Assembly: GCA_023014335.1 (NCBI GenBank)
Contig: JAECYW010000010.1
Span: 1,984,001-2,048,000, forward strand
Length of the DNA: 64,000 nucleotides
Direction: 5' to 3'
Source: Galerina marginata
Taxonomy: Eukaryota; Basidiomycota; Agaricomycetes; Agaricales; Galerinaceae
This document shows, in pieces, positions 34,303 to 45,548 of the stretch. Below the pieces are notes generated by a model. It was given only the letters and a program-made list of their open reading frames with translations, did no database searches and was not told the origin of the DNA. How positions within the stretch are numbered: position 1 is the first letter of the stretch; each line of letters starts with the position of its first letter. The translations under genes and the position numbers were made by a program.

Positions 34303-36318
34303 GTCTGGCAAGGATTTCAAAGGGCTGGTTATATACTGTAGTGCCAGACATTAAGAAACATCTTACTTGATTAGGACAACCCCCCTTTTACATGCAAGAG
34401 TCGGACGGTCGTAAAGTAGGCAGCTGAAGCAGAGCTGAGCTGAGGTCATAAATCAGCAACAAATTAAATGAAGCAAAGATGAAGTGGAGCACATACGCAT
34501 TGCAGACGGTCTTGCCCCATGTCCTTGCCATTCTTCCTCCAGGCCTCCCACAGTTATCCTGCTGTAGCGTTGGCAGATGTAGAGAACTGTGGTGATGATC
34601 AACCGATATTCTGTAAGTACAGAGAAACATGATTTCATTTAAATAAACATACCCATAATGTTCTGGCCGTTGCCTGCCTGCCTGCTGCCTGAACAGGTTT
34701 CTTCACATTACAAAGGGACCGGAAACAAGGGCGAATACCCTGCTAACAGAGGGCACCAGTGTTAGCAAATACGCAGGGGGGTAGAAGGTGTGGTGGACAT
34801 GAGCGCTGATTGCAGATTTGTTGTTGAACGCAACGCGGTCAACGCGGTCAGGTGATCCAATAAACAATCTTGGGGGGAGACACAAGGAAAACGGCTGCGC
34901 AAAATCCGAATAGAACGTCCTTTCTGTCAGTTGACCGTCCTTTTTGTGAAGAGAACGTTTTTTTAATATATGTATTTGGAAATTTCTCACCTTCAACCGT
35001 CTTTTTTGTTATTCATGACAGTTGCGCAAAATGATGGGGGACCATAAATAAGGACCGACACTCATTTCACCACCTTGAGCCATCAGCATTTGTTCATAAA
35101 ATGACCGTTCATAAGTTCATGTGCATATTTAGACCAGGATATTAAACATATATATAAAGCAAATAAAACAGAATACAGACAGTAGGGACACAGAGAGAGA
35201 TGTATTGCGGAAGGAGCATCGGGTAGGTAATGAACATGAGTACATATTTCATATGACCGTAAGGTGTAATAAGGCTTGCATACGAACAAATATACGTACA
35301 GATATGAACATGAGTTTGCAGCAAGGCCGAGGGAAATGGTGGGCAGCGGCAATGGACCCTTCTGTTCATGCCGGAAAACCAGATATATAATCCAGGCCTT
35401 AAAGCATGTTAACTGCGTTCTTATGGCTCCCTTAACACTCACCAGGTTCCTTGCACGTGGTCCCATGCTTTCTCCCACACCGTAAGTGATTTTTGTCATT
35501 CGATATGTCGATTATCGTCGTTTGGTTGTGGCTCCGAGTTGTTGGCTGCGCCGCTTCGAGTTGCTAATGGTGGAATCCCTTTTCATTTTTGCGTGTGTTG
35601 TGCCTTCGCATTGGTGTCATCGGACGTTGGTCTTGGTGCACGCAGCGCAGATGTTGTAATGGCCGGGCACAGGCAATGGTGTTTCTCTGCGGAGAGAGCT
35701 TGATCAGACAGATGGAGGGAATAATGGAAATCATGGAATGGAATCAACTCACGATAACGAATAACTAACTGACACCCATTGAGGCTAACTCTGCTGCGCT
35801 GCTGCTCCTAAGCTGAGTTGCTAGTATGAGAGGCCGCCGGGTTTTGAGGCAAGCCAAACCCCATTGCACCAGACCCCATCGTACAGCCAGCAGCGGTTGA
35901 CGCGCCGCGTTCGATCGTCGGATGGTCTTCTTCGAGCAGCGCGGTGGAGTGGTGGAGTGGGGGGCGGAGGCGGCGGTCGACGCCGTTTGAAAAGAGTGGC
36001 AGGTCGGCTGGAGAGGCTTGGCTGGGAGGGTAACGCGTTACGATCGCCTTTGATCGCTGACTCATCAGGCACGCTACCGTCATTGTTGCCGGTCGCAGCT
36101 CTACTTCCCTCGGCTCCTCTAATATCTGATCTTTTTTGACTCCTAGGGATCAGTGCGGTGATGGACTCGGTCAACTATTTAGTGGGATGAGTCCAGCACG
36201 CTCACAATGGCGTCATTGTTCTGGGTACGGCGTGCGTCATGCAGGGCTAAATTCGGCCAGTATCCCATGCCTGTGTCGGATACTGGATACTGGATACTGA
36301 ATATTATGTAAGTCGTCA
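34303..36318. other. gene-free region between recombinase and hAT element
   Basis: About 2 kb. A 138-codon frame at 35083-35499 (-) and a 117-codon frame at 35821-36174 (-, with a run of prolines) are open but show no domain. A short tandem GGATACT array lies at about 36277-36297. Confidence 0.45.
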
Positions 36319-36326
36319 TGTGACAC

Positions 36327-36982
36327 TAGGGACTAGCATGGTAACGTGATTTCCGCGGAAAAATCCATAAAATAAGGACCGGTTAACCTCGGTCCAGAAC
36401 CGTGGAAAATTCAATAAACCGTGGTTTTCCGGTCCTTGGCAGGAGCTTAGATAAGGTTAAGTAATATCTATTAGTAAAACTAAGTCTAAATATACACATA
36501 TAAACAATTTAGTAATAAGATTAGATTGCCGCCTCTCTTTGGCCTCCCTGGGCACAATTCCCAGTAAATATTACAGAGATCTGAAGTAAATGACTGTCAA
36601 ATGCTTATTAGAGTGTATACTACTTTTTAGAAGATGTCAAGCACCCCAAATGCTTACATCTGCCTTTGCCTTAGGTTTTTTGTACGACTTTAAGGCATTA
36701 AAATGTAGGCCGTTTTCTTCTGTGGCGGGAACGGGCCTGATTAACTGAATAAAACAACTTACAATACTATTTAATATCAAGTACAGATGTATTTCATCAC
36801 TAGAAACCCTGGAGCGTGCAAACGCGCGTTAGAAAACAACGTTACTCGAGCTGTAAATGCGGCGGGCTAAAAATAGGCACGGTTTACCGGTAACCGTGCT
36901 AACCGTTCCGTACCGTACCGTATTTGGCCGGAACCGCAGTTTTGTTACCGGTCCGCACCGGAACGTACCATGCTAGTCCCTA
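36327..36982. mobile_element. non-autonomous hAT-type element (MITE), 656 bp
   Basis: Perfect 17-bp terminal inverted repeats TAGGGACTAGCATGGTA (36327-36343, complement at 36966-36982) are flanked by an exact 8-bp duplication TGTGACAC at 36319-36326 and 36983-36990. TIRs starting TAGGG and 8-bp target duplications are hallmarks of the hAT superfamily. Both ends hold several ACCGG/CCGGT subterminal motifs. There is no transposase frame inside. It sits about 130 bases upstream of the AT-hook fragment. Confidence 0.88.
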
Positions 36983-37118
36983 TGTGACACCTCGCGCGCT
37001 CTGGATTCTGAGTCGCGGTGACGCTGGCTCGTCCTCCTCTTCATTTTCCTTGCCCTCCTTTTCCGCATTTTTATCGTCTTCAGGTTGGAAAGCAACGCCG
37101 CAAATACATAATTAAGTT

Positions 37119-37855
37119 ATGGATCCCGCCGTGGACTTTGCCGATGAACAAGAATCAGGTGGACATTATGGTTTGCATGAGTCAGTCCTCTCAACACTTG
37201 GCAGCTCACCTCGGAATCTGTAAGTGCAGCTTTCATAAATGTGAACACTATGAACTGACATGTTCTCTAGGCTCGGTTTGCCTGGGCTGTGCCCAAATCC
37301 TTCCTTTCTCATGGGTGCTGTCATACCGGATCAGGGTATGTGAACCAGTCCACTTGTCCTTTCTCACCTGACAAGTTCCATTTTAGACTACTCTCCTGAC
37401 CCCGAGGACACCGTCAGTCTAGGGTTGTCGCCTTCGCCTCTACCACCCGCCCACGAACATGCCGACAATTATCGTCGACTCCGTGCAAGTCCATCATCTC
37501 CCTCAATTGCGTTGGAGACCCAGGATGCACAAACTTCACGTTTGTCGCCCCTGCAAGCGTCAGATGTAGGGCCACTCTCCCCAGATAATTCGGGTGAGTC
37601 CTTCCTGCTCTCAGACCGTTGGCGCTGATTGCTAATTCTGAATCAGCTTCCGCATCCTCACAAGCATCATCGTCTACCTCAAACTTGCCAGACCGAGAGC
37701 CGTCAAGGCATCCAAAGCGAAAACGCGCCGACTTCCCGGATGACCCAGATCCAGAGGCACCCCGCCCGAAACGTGGCCGCCCTCCCAAGCCCAAACCAAC
37801 GACAGCCCCGACGGAAAGTACTCGCCGACCTGTTGGCCGTCCTCTAGACCGGTGA
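37119..37855 (+). pseudogene. N-terminal, AT-hook fragment of the exonuclease-transposase gene
   Basis: Exons 37119-37219, 37271-37335, 37387-37593 and 37647-37855 join in frame to 193 residues. The product is low-complexity and Ser/Pro-rich, ending in AT-hook-like motifs (PKRGRPPKPK, RRPVGRP) that bind the minor groove of AT-rich DNA. The frame stops at 37855, just before a hairpin and the inverted-repeat unit. The downstream gene resumes at about 39,600 with another KRPVGRP motif, so I infer that this is its separated front end. It could instead be a small independent gene. Confidence 0.55.
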
Positions 37856-37906
37856 CCGCTCCCTCTAAGAGGTGACGCTGAAAGCCCTCGTTAGAGGGAC
37901 CGGTAC
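37850..37906. repeat. hairpin at the junction with the inverted-repeat unit
   Basis: CCCTCTAA (37861-37868) and TTAGAGGG (37891-37898) are perfect inverted arms around a 22-base loop. Each is bordered outside by an ACCGGT copy (37848-37853 and 37899-37904). It abuts the left inverted repeat and may mark an element end. Confidence 0.55.
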
Positions 37907-38103
37907 GGCTGAGCTTGAAATGGGGGGGTAGCGACTATCAAAAAAGAAGCTGATGCCATCATTTGGAATGTGCAAAAAGAAGGCCGGATTTGGACCATTC
38001 CTTTATTAGGTAGTCCCCGTAAACTAAAAATAGTTTTCAAAATTCTCCTTCCACTCGTCGCGCGACGCGCCCTTGACGCGTCTGCTTTCCTTGCTCCTTG
38101 ACT

Positions 38104-38505
38104 ATGACCATGGATTGTGAAACTGTACCCTCGCTTGCAGAAAAGCTCACCGAAATCAGGAACTGTTCTTCGGAGAATGTGGTGGAGTTCATCTCGAGAC
38201 TGGAGTTATTCTCAAGGCTGCCAATGGACTTTCTGGGCTTTCTCGATGACAAGGACCGTATCGTCTGCTTTCGAGCGACCCTGCTTTGCTACTGTGTTAC
38301 GAATGGCGTGCAAATTCCGCGCGAAATGCAACTGCGGGCTGTTCTTGCGGATCAGCAAGGGAAAGACTATCTGGTTGCAGCTGGCACTGGCAGCGGAAAG
38401 ACCCTTCCTATGGCTTTGAACATCCTGCTTGAGGACCCGACCAAGAGCTTAGTCACACTGACTATCTCTCCGTTGAAGCGACTGCAGACTACTGGTAGTC
38501 TTTAA
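38104..38505 (+). pseudogene. truncated RecQ-like DEAD-box helicase, N-terminal part
   Basis: The 133-residue frame shows the helicase front end: a Q-motif region (REMQLRAVLADQQGKDYLV), Walker A/motif I AAGTGSGKT and motif Ia TISPLKRLQTT. The frame then meets a stop, and motifs II (DEVH), III and VI, the RecQ-C region and all else are missing. The sequence after 38,505 has no continuation that I can see. It resembles amplified RecQ-type helicases of Agaricomycetes. As found, it cannot be an active helicase. A start at 38110 is equally possible. Confidence 0.75.
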
Positions 38506-38623
38506 AGCCATCTTCGCCTTTTACGACATAGCCAATGAGATCACTTGCTGTTATCTTCGATTATTGCAGTTGGCGAAGCAATTTCATTGCGCGGTCGCTT
38601 TTTCTCTCCTTCGGTTTTCGCAA

Positions 38624-39380
38624 TCAGGTTCGGGGAAAAACTGCTCCTTCCGCACTTTCAAGAGGCTCCGTCGGATAATGGACAGTTTCGGTAGCCAACG
38701 AGTACCTTCGCGGCAGTGAGAATGGAAGATTCAAGGGTGAGAGCGATGGAGGGCTCATTTTTGGCATGCTTTGCTCCCTGTAAACCGTCGGAGAATCCGC
38801 CAGAGCAGGACTGTCGCCATTATGTTGAGACTGTGCAGGGTAATAATAGCAAGCAGGGTAATCTTGATAATACTGAGAAGGTGATTCAGCAGGGTTGCAG
38901 AGGTGGGCGCTGTAATCAATGGTTTGTTGGGCAGGTGTACTGGTCGGACTTTTGCGTTGAAATAAGTCTTTTATTTACCACCGTAATATGTATGTTATTT
39001 AAACAAAGTAAATACCTGTCTGCGTGCCAGTCGAGTCCTGAATAGTGCTCATCATTTGTCTGCTCGTTCGGAAAGTCCACATCCATCGCCTGACCAAAAG
39101 CGTTAGATGGCGTTCTTGGGGTGTGTAGTCCGTGTTGGAAATCTGGGTGGGTTGATGATGAAGTGTGGCCTAAATCTGAAGGATTATTAGCAAAAGAAAG
39201 CCGCCCTTGATCCCAGGGCATGGTATTCGCTCTTCGACACGGTTTTTGGACAATGAAACCAGCTTTTGAGTTGAAGGTGAGCGTTGTTGCATTTTCTCCT
39301 GGGTTATCCGACGCGTTCTGAGAGGCACCAAAGGCAGTATTCAGAGAGAAAGTATGGTTTTCATAGTTCCGAGGTGCCAT
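38624..39380 (-). CDS. hypothetical Ser/Pro/Tyr-rich protein inside the inverted-repeat unit
   Basis: Exons 39380-39016 and 38948-38624 join in frame to 229 residues, starting MAPRNYENHTFSLNTAFGAS. The composition is rich in Ser, Pro, Thr, Asn and Tyr, with no recognisable domain; a QYYQDYPACYYYPAQ run is striking. It faces the helicase fragment, with about 120 bases between their ends. An intron with consensus ends that leaves both sides open suggests a real or recently functional gene. The role is unknown. Confidence 0.45.
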
Positions 39381-39548
39381 TTGCGAAGGCTAACAAAGGA
39401 GCAGTTCCGAACTTCCAACAACTGGGAGGTCAAAAGTGTCAGCGACGCGCGTCGGGGATGTTGAAATCTATTTTTAGGTCACTGAGATCCCGATGGACTA
39501 CCTAATAAAGCTACAGCCCAAATCCGGCCTTCTTTTTGCACATTCCAA

Positions 39549-42500
39549 ATGATGGCATCATTGATAGTCGCTACCCCCCCATTTCAAGCTCAGCCGTACC
39601 AGTCGGAGAATCGAGGCATTCCTCCCCTCCCTCATTCTGCGGCTGGTCACGAGTCTAGCCGTCCTCGTGGCTCGGGGCCTAAGCAAAAGGCCGCTGCACA
39701 AGGAGAACATTCCAACATACCGAAGCGTCCTGTAGGAAGGCCGCAAAAGGATGTTGTGGGCTCGGGACGTGTTAAAGTCCGGTTGCTGTCAGGCAAAATT
39801 GTATGTATCTCTTTCTTCTATCATTTATTCTTATATTCACTAACTGTATTGGTAGTCTATCCCAGGCACTACTCCTTCCAGGACAACATCACTCACTCCC
39901 TCAAGTGATGCCACATCGTCTCGACCACCCGTCCGCACAACCTCGGCACATCTCCACATATCTCAAGACTCCGAACGTCAGGCGTCGGCATATCCGACAA
40001 GATCTGGTGATGATGAAGCTAGATCAACTCACCAAATCATTCCCGACGAGGATCCTCAACGTGCGGCTGAGCTAGAGGATGATGAAGACAACCCAGAGTC
40101 GTCGGGAGATGGGGTTGGTGCTGAGGATGATATAGGAGGTGACGAAGCCGAGAACGAGCACGATTCAGACGCTGGAAACGATGCCGAAGCTCGTCGGCTG
40201 CCAATGCCTGCTTGGTTGGAGGATGAGTTCAAGGCAAAGGTTGCTGAGTCTAATTGCCGAAATGCGAACGGGTTGCCGCCGCTCTATGCAGACCATCAGA
40301 GCTTTTGGTTTCCGCAGCCAGCAGCATATTTTGTTCTTCACAAACCCGATGTTTCACCACAAAAGCTCTACCGCCCTCGTTTTTCGTTATGGGACCCTGA
40401 GCCTCTCTGTCCAAATGGTATCCCCTGCCCAAATTGTGGGACAAAGCTCCATCGACATGGCAATATTGCGTTACCTTGTCGTTGTGTCCATTTTGATTCA
40501 GATTTCTACATCATTGGATACCGGTACCTATGTCCAAACTGCATAAACGCGAAGTCAGGAAAGCGTACACTTACGTTTCAGAGCTGGGATAGTCGTATCC
40601 TAGCCATCATTCCACCGGAACTGGCTGCTGAGTTCCCGGCTTGCCTTAGCCATCGCAGTGGCATGTCCACGACCCTGTTTGGCTGGATGAGGTCGTGCTT
40701 CCAGAATGGGATGGGAGCTAAACAATTCTCGGACGCCCTTCGTGTGCAGCATGTCCAGAAATATGACGAGTTGCAGTTGCAATATCTGGATCTGCTGGTG
40801 GGCCGTAGTGGATTACATGGGTGGCAGGAGAAGAAATATGAATCATTCCTTCCGTTTGACGATCAAAGTCCAAATGGACCGCGCAATTTTGTTCCGAGTG
40901 GGCATTGGGTAAGAGACATGTACGACCGGTTCATTGAAGAACACCGCTTCGACTTCAATCAACACACTTCTTTGCTTACAGCGGAGATATGTTCGCTTGA
41001 TCACAGCCATAAGGTAAATCAATTCAGTTGTTTAGATAACTTTCTTGTCTGATTATCATCTTAGATTGTGAAACATATCCTCAAGGTTAACGGAGAAGAG
41101 ATATTCACGGCTCTCCTAACTGTTACAAATGAGAAGGGTGAAATTCGGTCATGCAATCTGGTTGCGACAAAATCACACTCACAATACGAGTTGGCATTGA
41201 AGCGCATCCAGAAATCACTTGAACTATATGGCCATATTCTTCCGATTTTGTTTTTCACAGACAATATGGCTGATAAGCAGTTTCTTGAGCAATCCTTTCC
41301 CTCCCTTCTCAAGGATGTTGTTCCTGTTGAGAAGTATTCCCATCTCGAGCCCATCGCTGTTCCTCAAAATATTTCAATCTTCACGAAAAACTCTGCCGCT
41401 TCCATCAATGATGCAATGCAAACCATTATAGATGATCTTCCTTCAGGTAACCCAAATGCTTTCCTTGCTGTTGGGTTTGATTCGGAATGGAACATTGAGG
41501 TTACTGGAAATGGACGCGTTTACCACCGAGGAAAAACAGCCATTGTTCAAATTGCATATCAAGACCGCATTTACATTTTGCAAGTAAGCCTAAAACCTTC
41601 TAATCTTTGAGCCTAACCTAATACAAACTTTCATCAGATTGGAAGCATGCTTGCAGGTGGACACCTGCCGCATCACCTCAAGGTTTTACTTTCCCATCCA
41701 AAGATATTGAAAGTTGGCCGTCTTGTTGACGCTGACCTGAAATATCTGCAAACAACCTCTCAGTCATCAACCCCTTTTGTTGGTGCTGTCGACCTGGCCA
41801 AATACGCAAAGGAGCGGAGAGTTATCAATTCTGCAAAATGCAGCCTTGCTGATCTGTGTGCAGTAGTTTTGAACAAACGCCTCAACAAGAATGTTCCCGA
41901 GCGCATCAGTGATGCATGGGAGGATGAAACACTCACTCCGAGACAGCTGGCCTATGCAGCATGCGACGCGTATGCTTGTCTGTCTATCTATGAGAAACTT
42001 TCGACTGTTGATATTCCTCGACCTCTTCCCTCCGACCCAAACCCTACGACTCCTGTGCTCATATACAGTCCTGACAACACAGTGGTTATTGCACATGGCA
42101 GGATATCTTCACATGTCGACAACAGATTTGATGGAATAAATGTTACAAAAACGAGAATTGTTGTTGATGTCTTCGAGGTTCTCGTACCTGGCGCAATAGT
42201 CACCAGCCACAACAAACGAGCCTTACTGAGTTTTGGTCCTGCTCCATTCTCGATTGTTTGCCTGCGCAGTCATTTGCGGGTTTTTTCCTCGGCTTCATGG
42301 AGTCTATCGCCTCAACAACCATCTACTGAAATCTCATCAACAAATCCTTCTCTGGAGTCTCACTTGGACTCTACTGCTATCACAGAGGATCCACCAGTTG
42401 ACAGTGGATTACTGGATGAATCTGAACCAGAGGGTTTGTCTCAGATGGGCGACATTGTTGTTGGAAGTGCCCAGTCCGCCAATCTTCCCCTGACACCACC

Positions 42501-44144
42501 AGATTATCCACGCGAGGTTGATCATGAAAGCGCTGCTCAAGGCCAAGCAGTATTTGGGACATATCCTGATGAATGGGATGATGATGTGCGAAGCCGAGTG
42601 TTGAAAGACGTTTTCCATGTCTTCAACATGTTACGTATCCAATCAAGCCATGGTCTTCGTGTCGAATTCGCCCGTCAATTAAGCAATGCCATCTTTATCC
42701 CTGACAAAGAAGATAAGTGTTGCATAGCTGCATGGGGTGCAAACCAAAACCCGCCTTTAACATTTGAAAAACTCAAGGCTTCTCGTCCAGCTTGGCTATG
42801 GCGCCGGTGCAAACGTATCATCCCCCCACCGAAAATTCTGTTTCCAGCAGTCAAGAGTGTTTTTCAAACATTTGGACCATTGAAGGATGCTGCGACATGC
42901 CTGCCTTTGTTCAACCACAGTAACTGGAAGACCGCAGGCCATATTCTTGACCTTATTCGTAATGGATACCTATCTGATCCTCCAGGAATTGCTTTGTATA
43001 CACAGATCGGACTTGATCAGAAAGCTGGTGGGCTACCAATCTACCGCTGCTCACGTGGAACAAACTTTACGGAAGGTGGTGTGCATGCGCACCTTCAATC
43101 TCATTTGCCGACCTCTGGTGCCTCAGTCCGACACACACATGCATGTCTTTTGGACTTCGTATTGCGGCACAACCTTTTGGTATGTGTGTATGATTCTAAC
43201 GACTAATAATTTATATTAACAATACTGTCAGGTTGGGACTTACAACACTACTGGCCAACATTATCGCGGGCATTTTTCTATCTGGCTCACCAATAAAATC
43301 CAAGAAAGACTGACATACCTTGAAGATTCCCTTGCCAACCCAGTGCAACTCAGTGGATGGGTCAACGGAAATCTTTATTTGCCTACTACAGAATCCCTTG
43401 GTATCTTACCCGTTCCACCCGAAATTCGAGTGGCGAGTGCTATGTCAGAGTATAATGCGAGCTTTGATAAGCTTCAACCGCACTCTTTCCTCGCCGAAAT
43501 GCACGGAACCCGAAAACCTGTGCTTCCTGTCCATACAGATGCAGAGAAGAAGCTTTTCTGTTCATTCATGCAATCCCAGTCAGCATTCAACTCAGCTAAC
43601 ACAGGGCCTGTGTGGAAAGAAGCTGTTAAGGTGTGGAATCGTCATGCTGAAAGCGAGCCAGATATATTTTATAAGGTTCGCAAAATTACTTGCTTCGTTT
43701 ATTGTATTGATGATTACTGAAAATGTCTATTAGCTTGTTGAACAGTTGAAAATGTACCATGGAATGTGGAAAACAAATGTGAACGTGAAAGAGACCCTTA
43801 CTCTGACTCATGATGCCCGGGAAAGCCTTTCGACAACCTTAAACCACCCATCACGATTTTTGGCATTGCCACCTGTTCCCGAACGACCCCGTAAACTTAA
43901 CGCGGTTACTCGAGGTGTAATTCCTATCGCAAATCCATTGTCTTCCATTGCACTCTCACCTCCAGTTGCTTCGTCATCCAGAACAACTCTCGAAGATTTA
44001 CAACCCACCACCCAAGCCCCTCTCACAGATCCTAAGAAAGTTGCCAAAAAGCGAGTTCACGATGAGCTACGTCTTCGAGAGGCACCAAAAAAAGTCAGGC
44101 ATGAACAGACCTGTCGGAAATGCCCTATTACGAGTCCCCTTTAG
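39549..44144 (+). pseudogene. zinc-binding transposase-like protein fused to a DEDDy (WRN-type) 3'-5' exonuclease
   Basis: Exons 39549-39800, 39856-41013, 41065-41583, 41638-43179, 43232-43675 and 43734-44144 read 1,441 residues. An AT-hook (KRPVGRP) and an acidic linker come first, then a Cys-rich region (LCPNGIPCPNCG, later YLCPNC) of the type called DUF6729. Next is an RNase-H-like stretch with SLDHSHK and ILFFTDNMADKQF, resembling the first two acidic positions of DDE transposases. Then comes a complete exonuclease: Exo I GFDSEW (Asp609/Glu611), Exo II VGRLVDADL (Asp674), Exo III YAACD (Tyr749/Asp753). The gene is interrupted at its 3' end by a 1.3-kb insertion; the missing Cys-rich end lies at 45434-45548. 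The present ATG lies inside the right inverted repeat. Confidence 0.75.
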
Positions 44145-45425
44145 GGGATGTCGTTCTTTAATACAAGGATTGATAGCGTGGAAATTAAGTGCCCTAAGAT
44201 AGTAATAGATTCAGGGTCTTTTTACCTTTTGAAGGCAAAACTCAGGGGAATTGAAGACTTTCAGGGTCTTTCATCGTAATATTGCTGACTATTTTCTAAT
44301 ATTGACATAATATTGCTTACAATCAGACAAATTCCCGCCTCTTTCTCGTCGCAACGGGCCGCGAGGAGCCAACCGGAGGTTGGCGACGAGTGGCGCGCCC
44401 CTGTTGGAGGTGGTAGTGGCAGAGGCAACAACGTTGAATCGTTATTTAACACACGCTTAGTCTGCGGAAATTGGAGAGGTGCGTTCTGGGCGTATGTAAC
44501 AAATTCCCGCCTCTTTCTCGTCGCAACGGGCCGCGAGGAGCCAACCGGAGGTCGGCGACGAGTGGCGCGCCCCTGTTGGAGGTGGTAGTGGCAGAGACAA
44601 CAACGTTGAATCGTTATTTAATAAGCAATCTGCATGCCCGAATTGCACAGCCACAAGCACTATCGGCATGAAAAGGAGACAGGTGAATGTAAATGAGAGA
44701 GACTGATGAACTTAACAGTAAGTGGGAGTGTTCATCTGGTTGAAACGGCCATATTGGTTTTGTAAAATGTGTTGCAGTGGGATTTGGAGGAGGTACACCA
44801 GGGAGACCAGAGATTAGAATGACAAGAAGTCGGGACAGAAGTAACAATGCGAGATATTGAGGAAAAATAGAGACGGCGCATAGGGGAACTGCCAGCAAAT
44901 GGTAGTCGGCCTAGTGGGGGCCTTTTCAAAAACGCCTCTGGTAAAATGCCCACGGGAGAGGTGGCCGCGTAAGGAACGGAAGGCAGTAAGCGTACGGCGC
45001 CTATCAAGAGCGTGTAGAGTACAGCGGCGCTGTTCACCAATGCATACAAAAACAGCATTTAAATTTTTATCCTTGAAATCACTTGCAATGCTCTTGAGTA
45101 ATAAATTTATCCGCAAAAAATACTCGCTTTGCTTAGTGAAAATGTGCGTTAACTTAGGAATAAGTAAATGGGCCACAAGGCCCGTTAGCTGTGTACTTTA
45201 TCCGTGTTGACCAATGTCCGTCCTGTCAGTGCTTCGAGGCTCAAGAGTAATTAATAGCAACCCCACGGCTCTTCCAACCCCCAAGGAAACCCTATTCACT
45301 TTTGATAAAATGGACTAAGGTTATTGAATCTAGAACAGTGCACAGTAAATACGGACAGCAAAAAACCAAACTCGACTGGGGACGAGTTTTGCCGTGCGAA
45401 GCATGGCCTTCAAGACCAAGTTCCC
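44126..45425. mobile_element. 1.3-kb insertion with 8-bp flanking duplication
   Basis: AAATGCCC occurs at 44118-44125 and again at 45426-45433. The coding sequence before the first copy (ending in a CRKC motif) continues in the same frame after the second copy with a Cys-rich block. The DNA between is therefore an insertion that duplicated 8 bases. Its ends (TATTACGAG and CAAGTTCCC) are not inverted repeats, and no transposase frame is present. The class is unknown. Confidence 0.7.
44327..44621 (+). repeat. two nearly identical 123-bp direct repeats
   Basis: A 123-base segment starting ACAAATTCCCGCCTCTTTCT and ending GTTGAATCGTTATTTAA is present at 44327-44449 and 44499-44621. I see only about two differences. 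The spacing is 172 bases. It lies within the 1.3-kb insertion, so the duplication is young. Confidence 0.85.
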
Positions 45426-45433
45426 AAATGCCC

Positions 45434-45548
45434 AGGCCGCCAGCGCGTCCAAAATTGTAAAAATCCTTGCCGGGACTGTAGGAAGGTGGATTGTAGGGGA
45501 CGAAACCCCAAGCGGCCGAATAAAACCTGTAGTGAGGGTTGGAGTTGA
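45434..45548 (+). pseudogene. detached Cys-rich C-terminal end of the exonuclease-transposase gene
   Basis: Reading in frame with the upstream gene after the 8-bp duplication gives PGRQRVQNCKNPCRDC and then CRGRNPKRPNKTCSEGW before a stop at 45548. Five or six spaced cysteines together with the CRKC motif at the end of the upstream part would form a zinc-knuckle-like cluster. The match in frame, spacing and composition supports one ancestral gene. Confidence 0.7.

Larger units (their letters stand above)
37902..39600. mobile_element. 1.7-kb unit bounded by ~110-bp inverted repeats
   Basis: The left arm 37902-38016 and the right arm 39495-39600 (inverted) both read GGTACGGCTGAGCTTGAAAT from the outside, continue through GGGGGGGTAGCGACTATCAA, GATGCCATCATTTGGAATGT and GCAAAAAGAAGGCCGGATTT, and end TTTATTAGGTAGTCC. 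They differ by one ~10-base indel and a few substitutions. Between them lie a truncated RecQ-like helicase frame (+) and a two-exon frame (-). No clear target duplication is seen. The unit splits the exonuclease-transposase gene after its AT-hook region. Confidence 0.75.

Noticed and set aside
35083..35499. 138-codon minus-strand frame rich in Tyr, Leu and Cys
   Set aside because: No domain, no splice partner and an AT-rich low-complexity setting; likely chance.
37119..44144. Joining the AT-hook fragment to the exonuclease gene by one long intron across the inverted-repeat unit
   Set aside because: The obvious donor near 37850 and acceptors near 39600 do not give a common frame, so I list the two parts separately.
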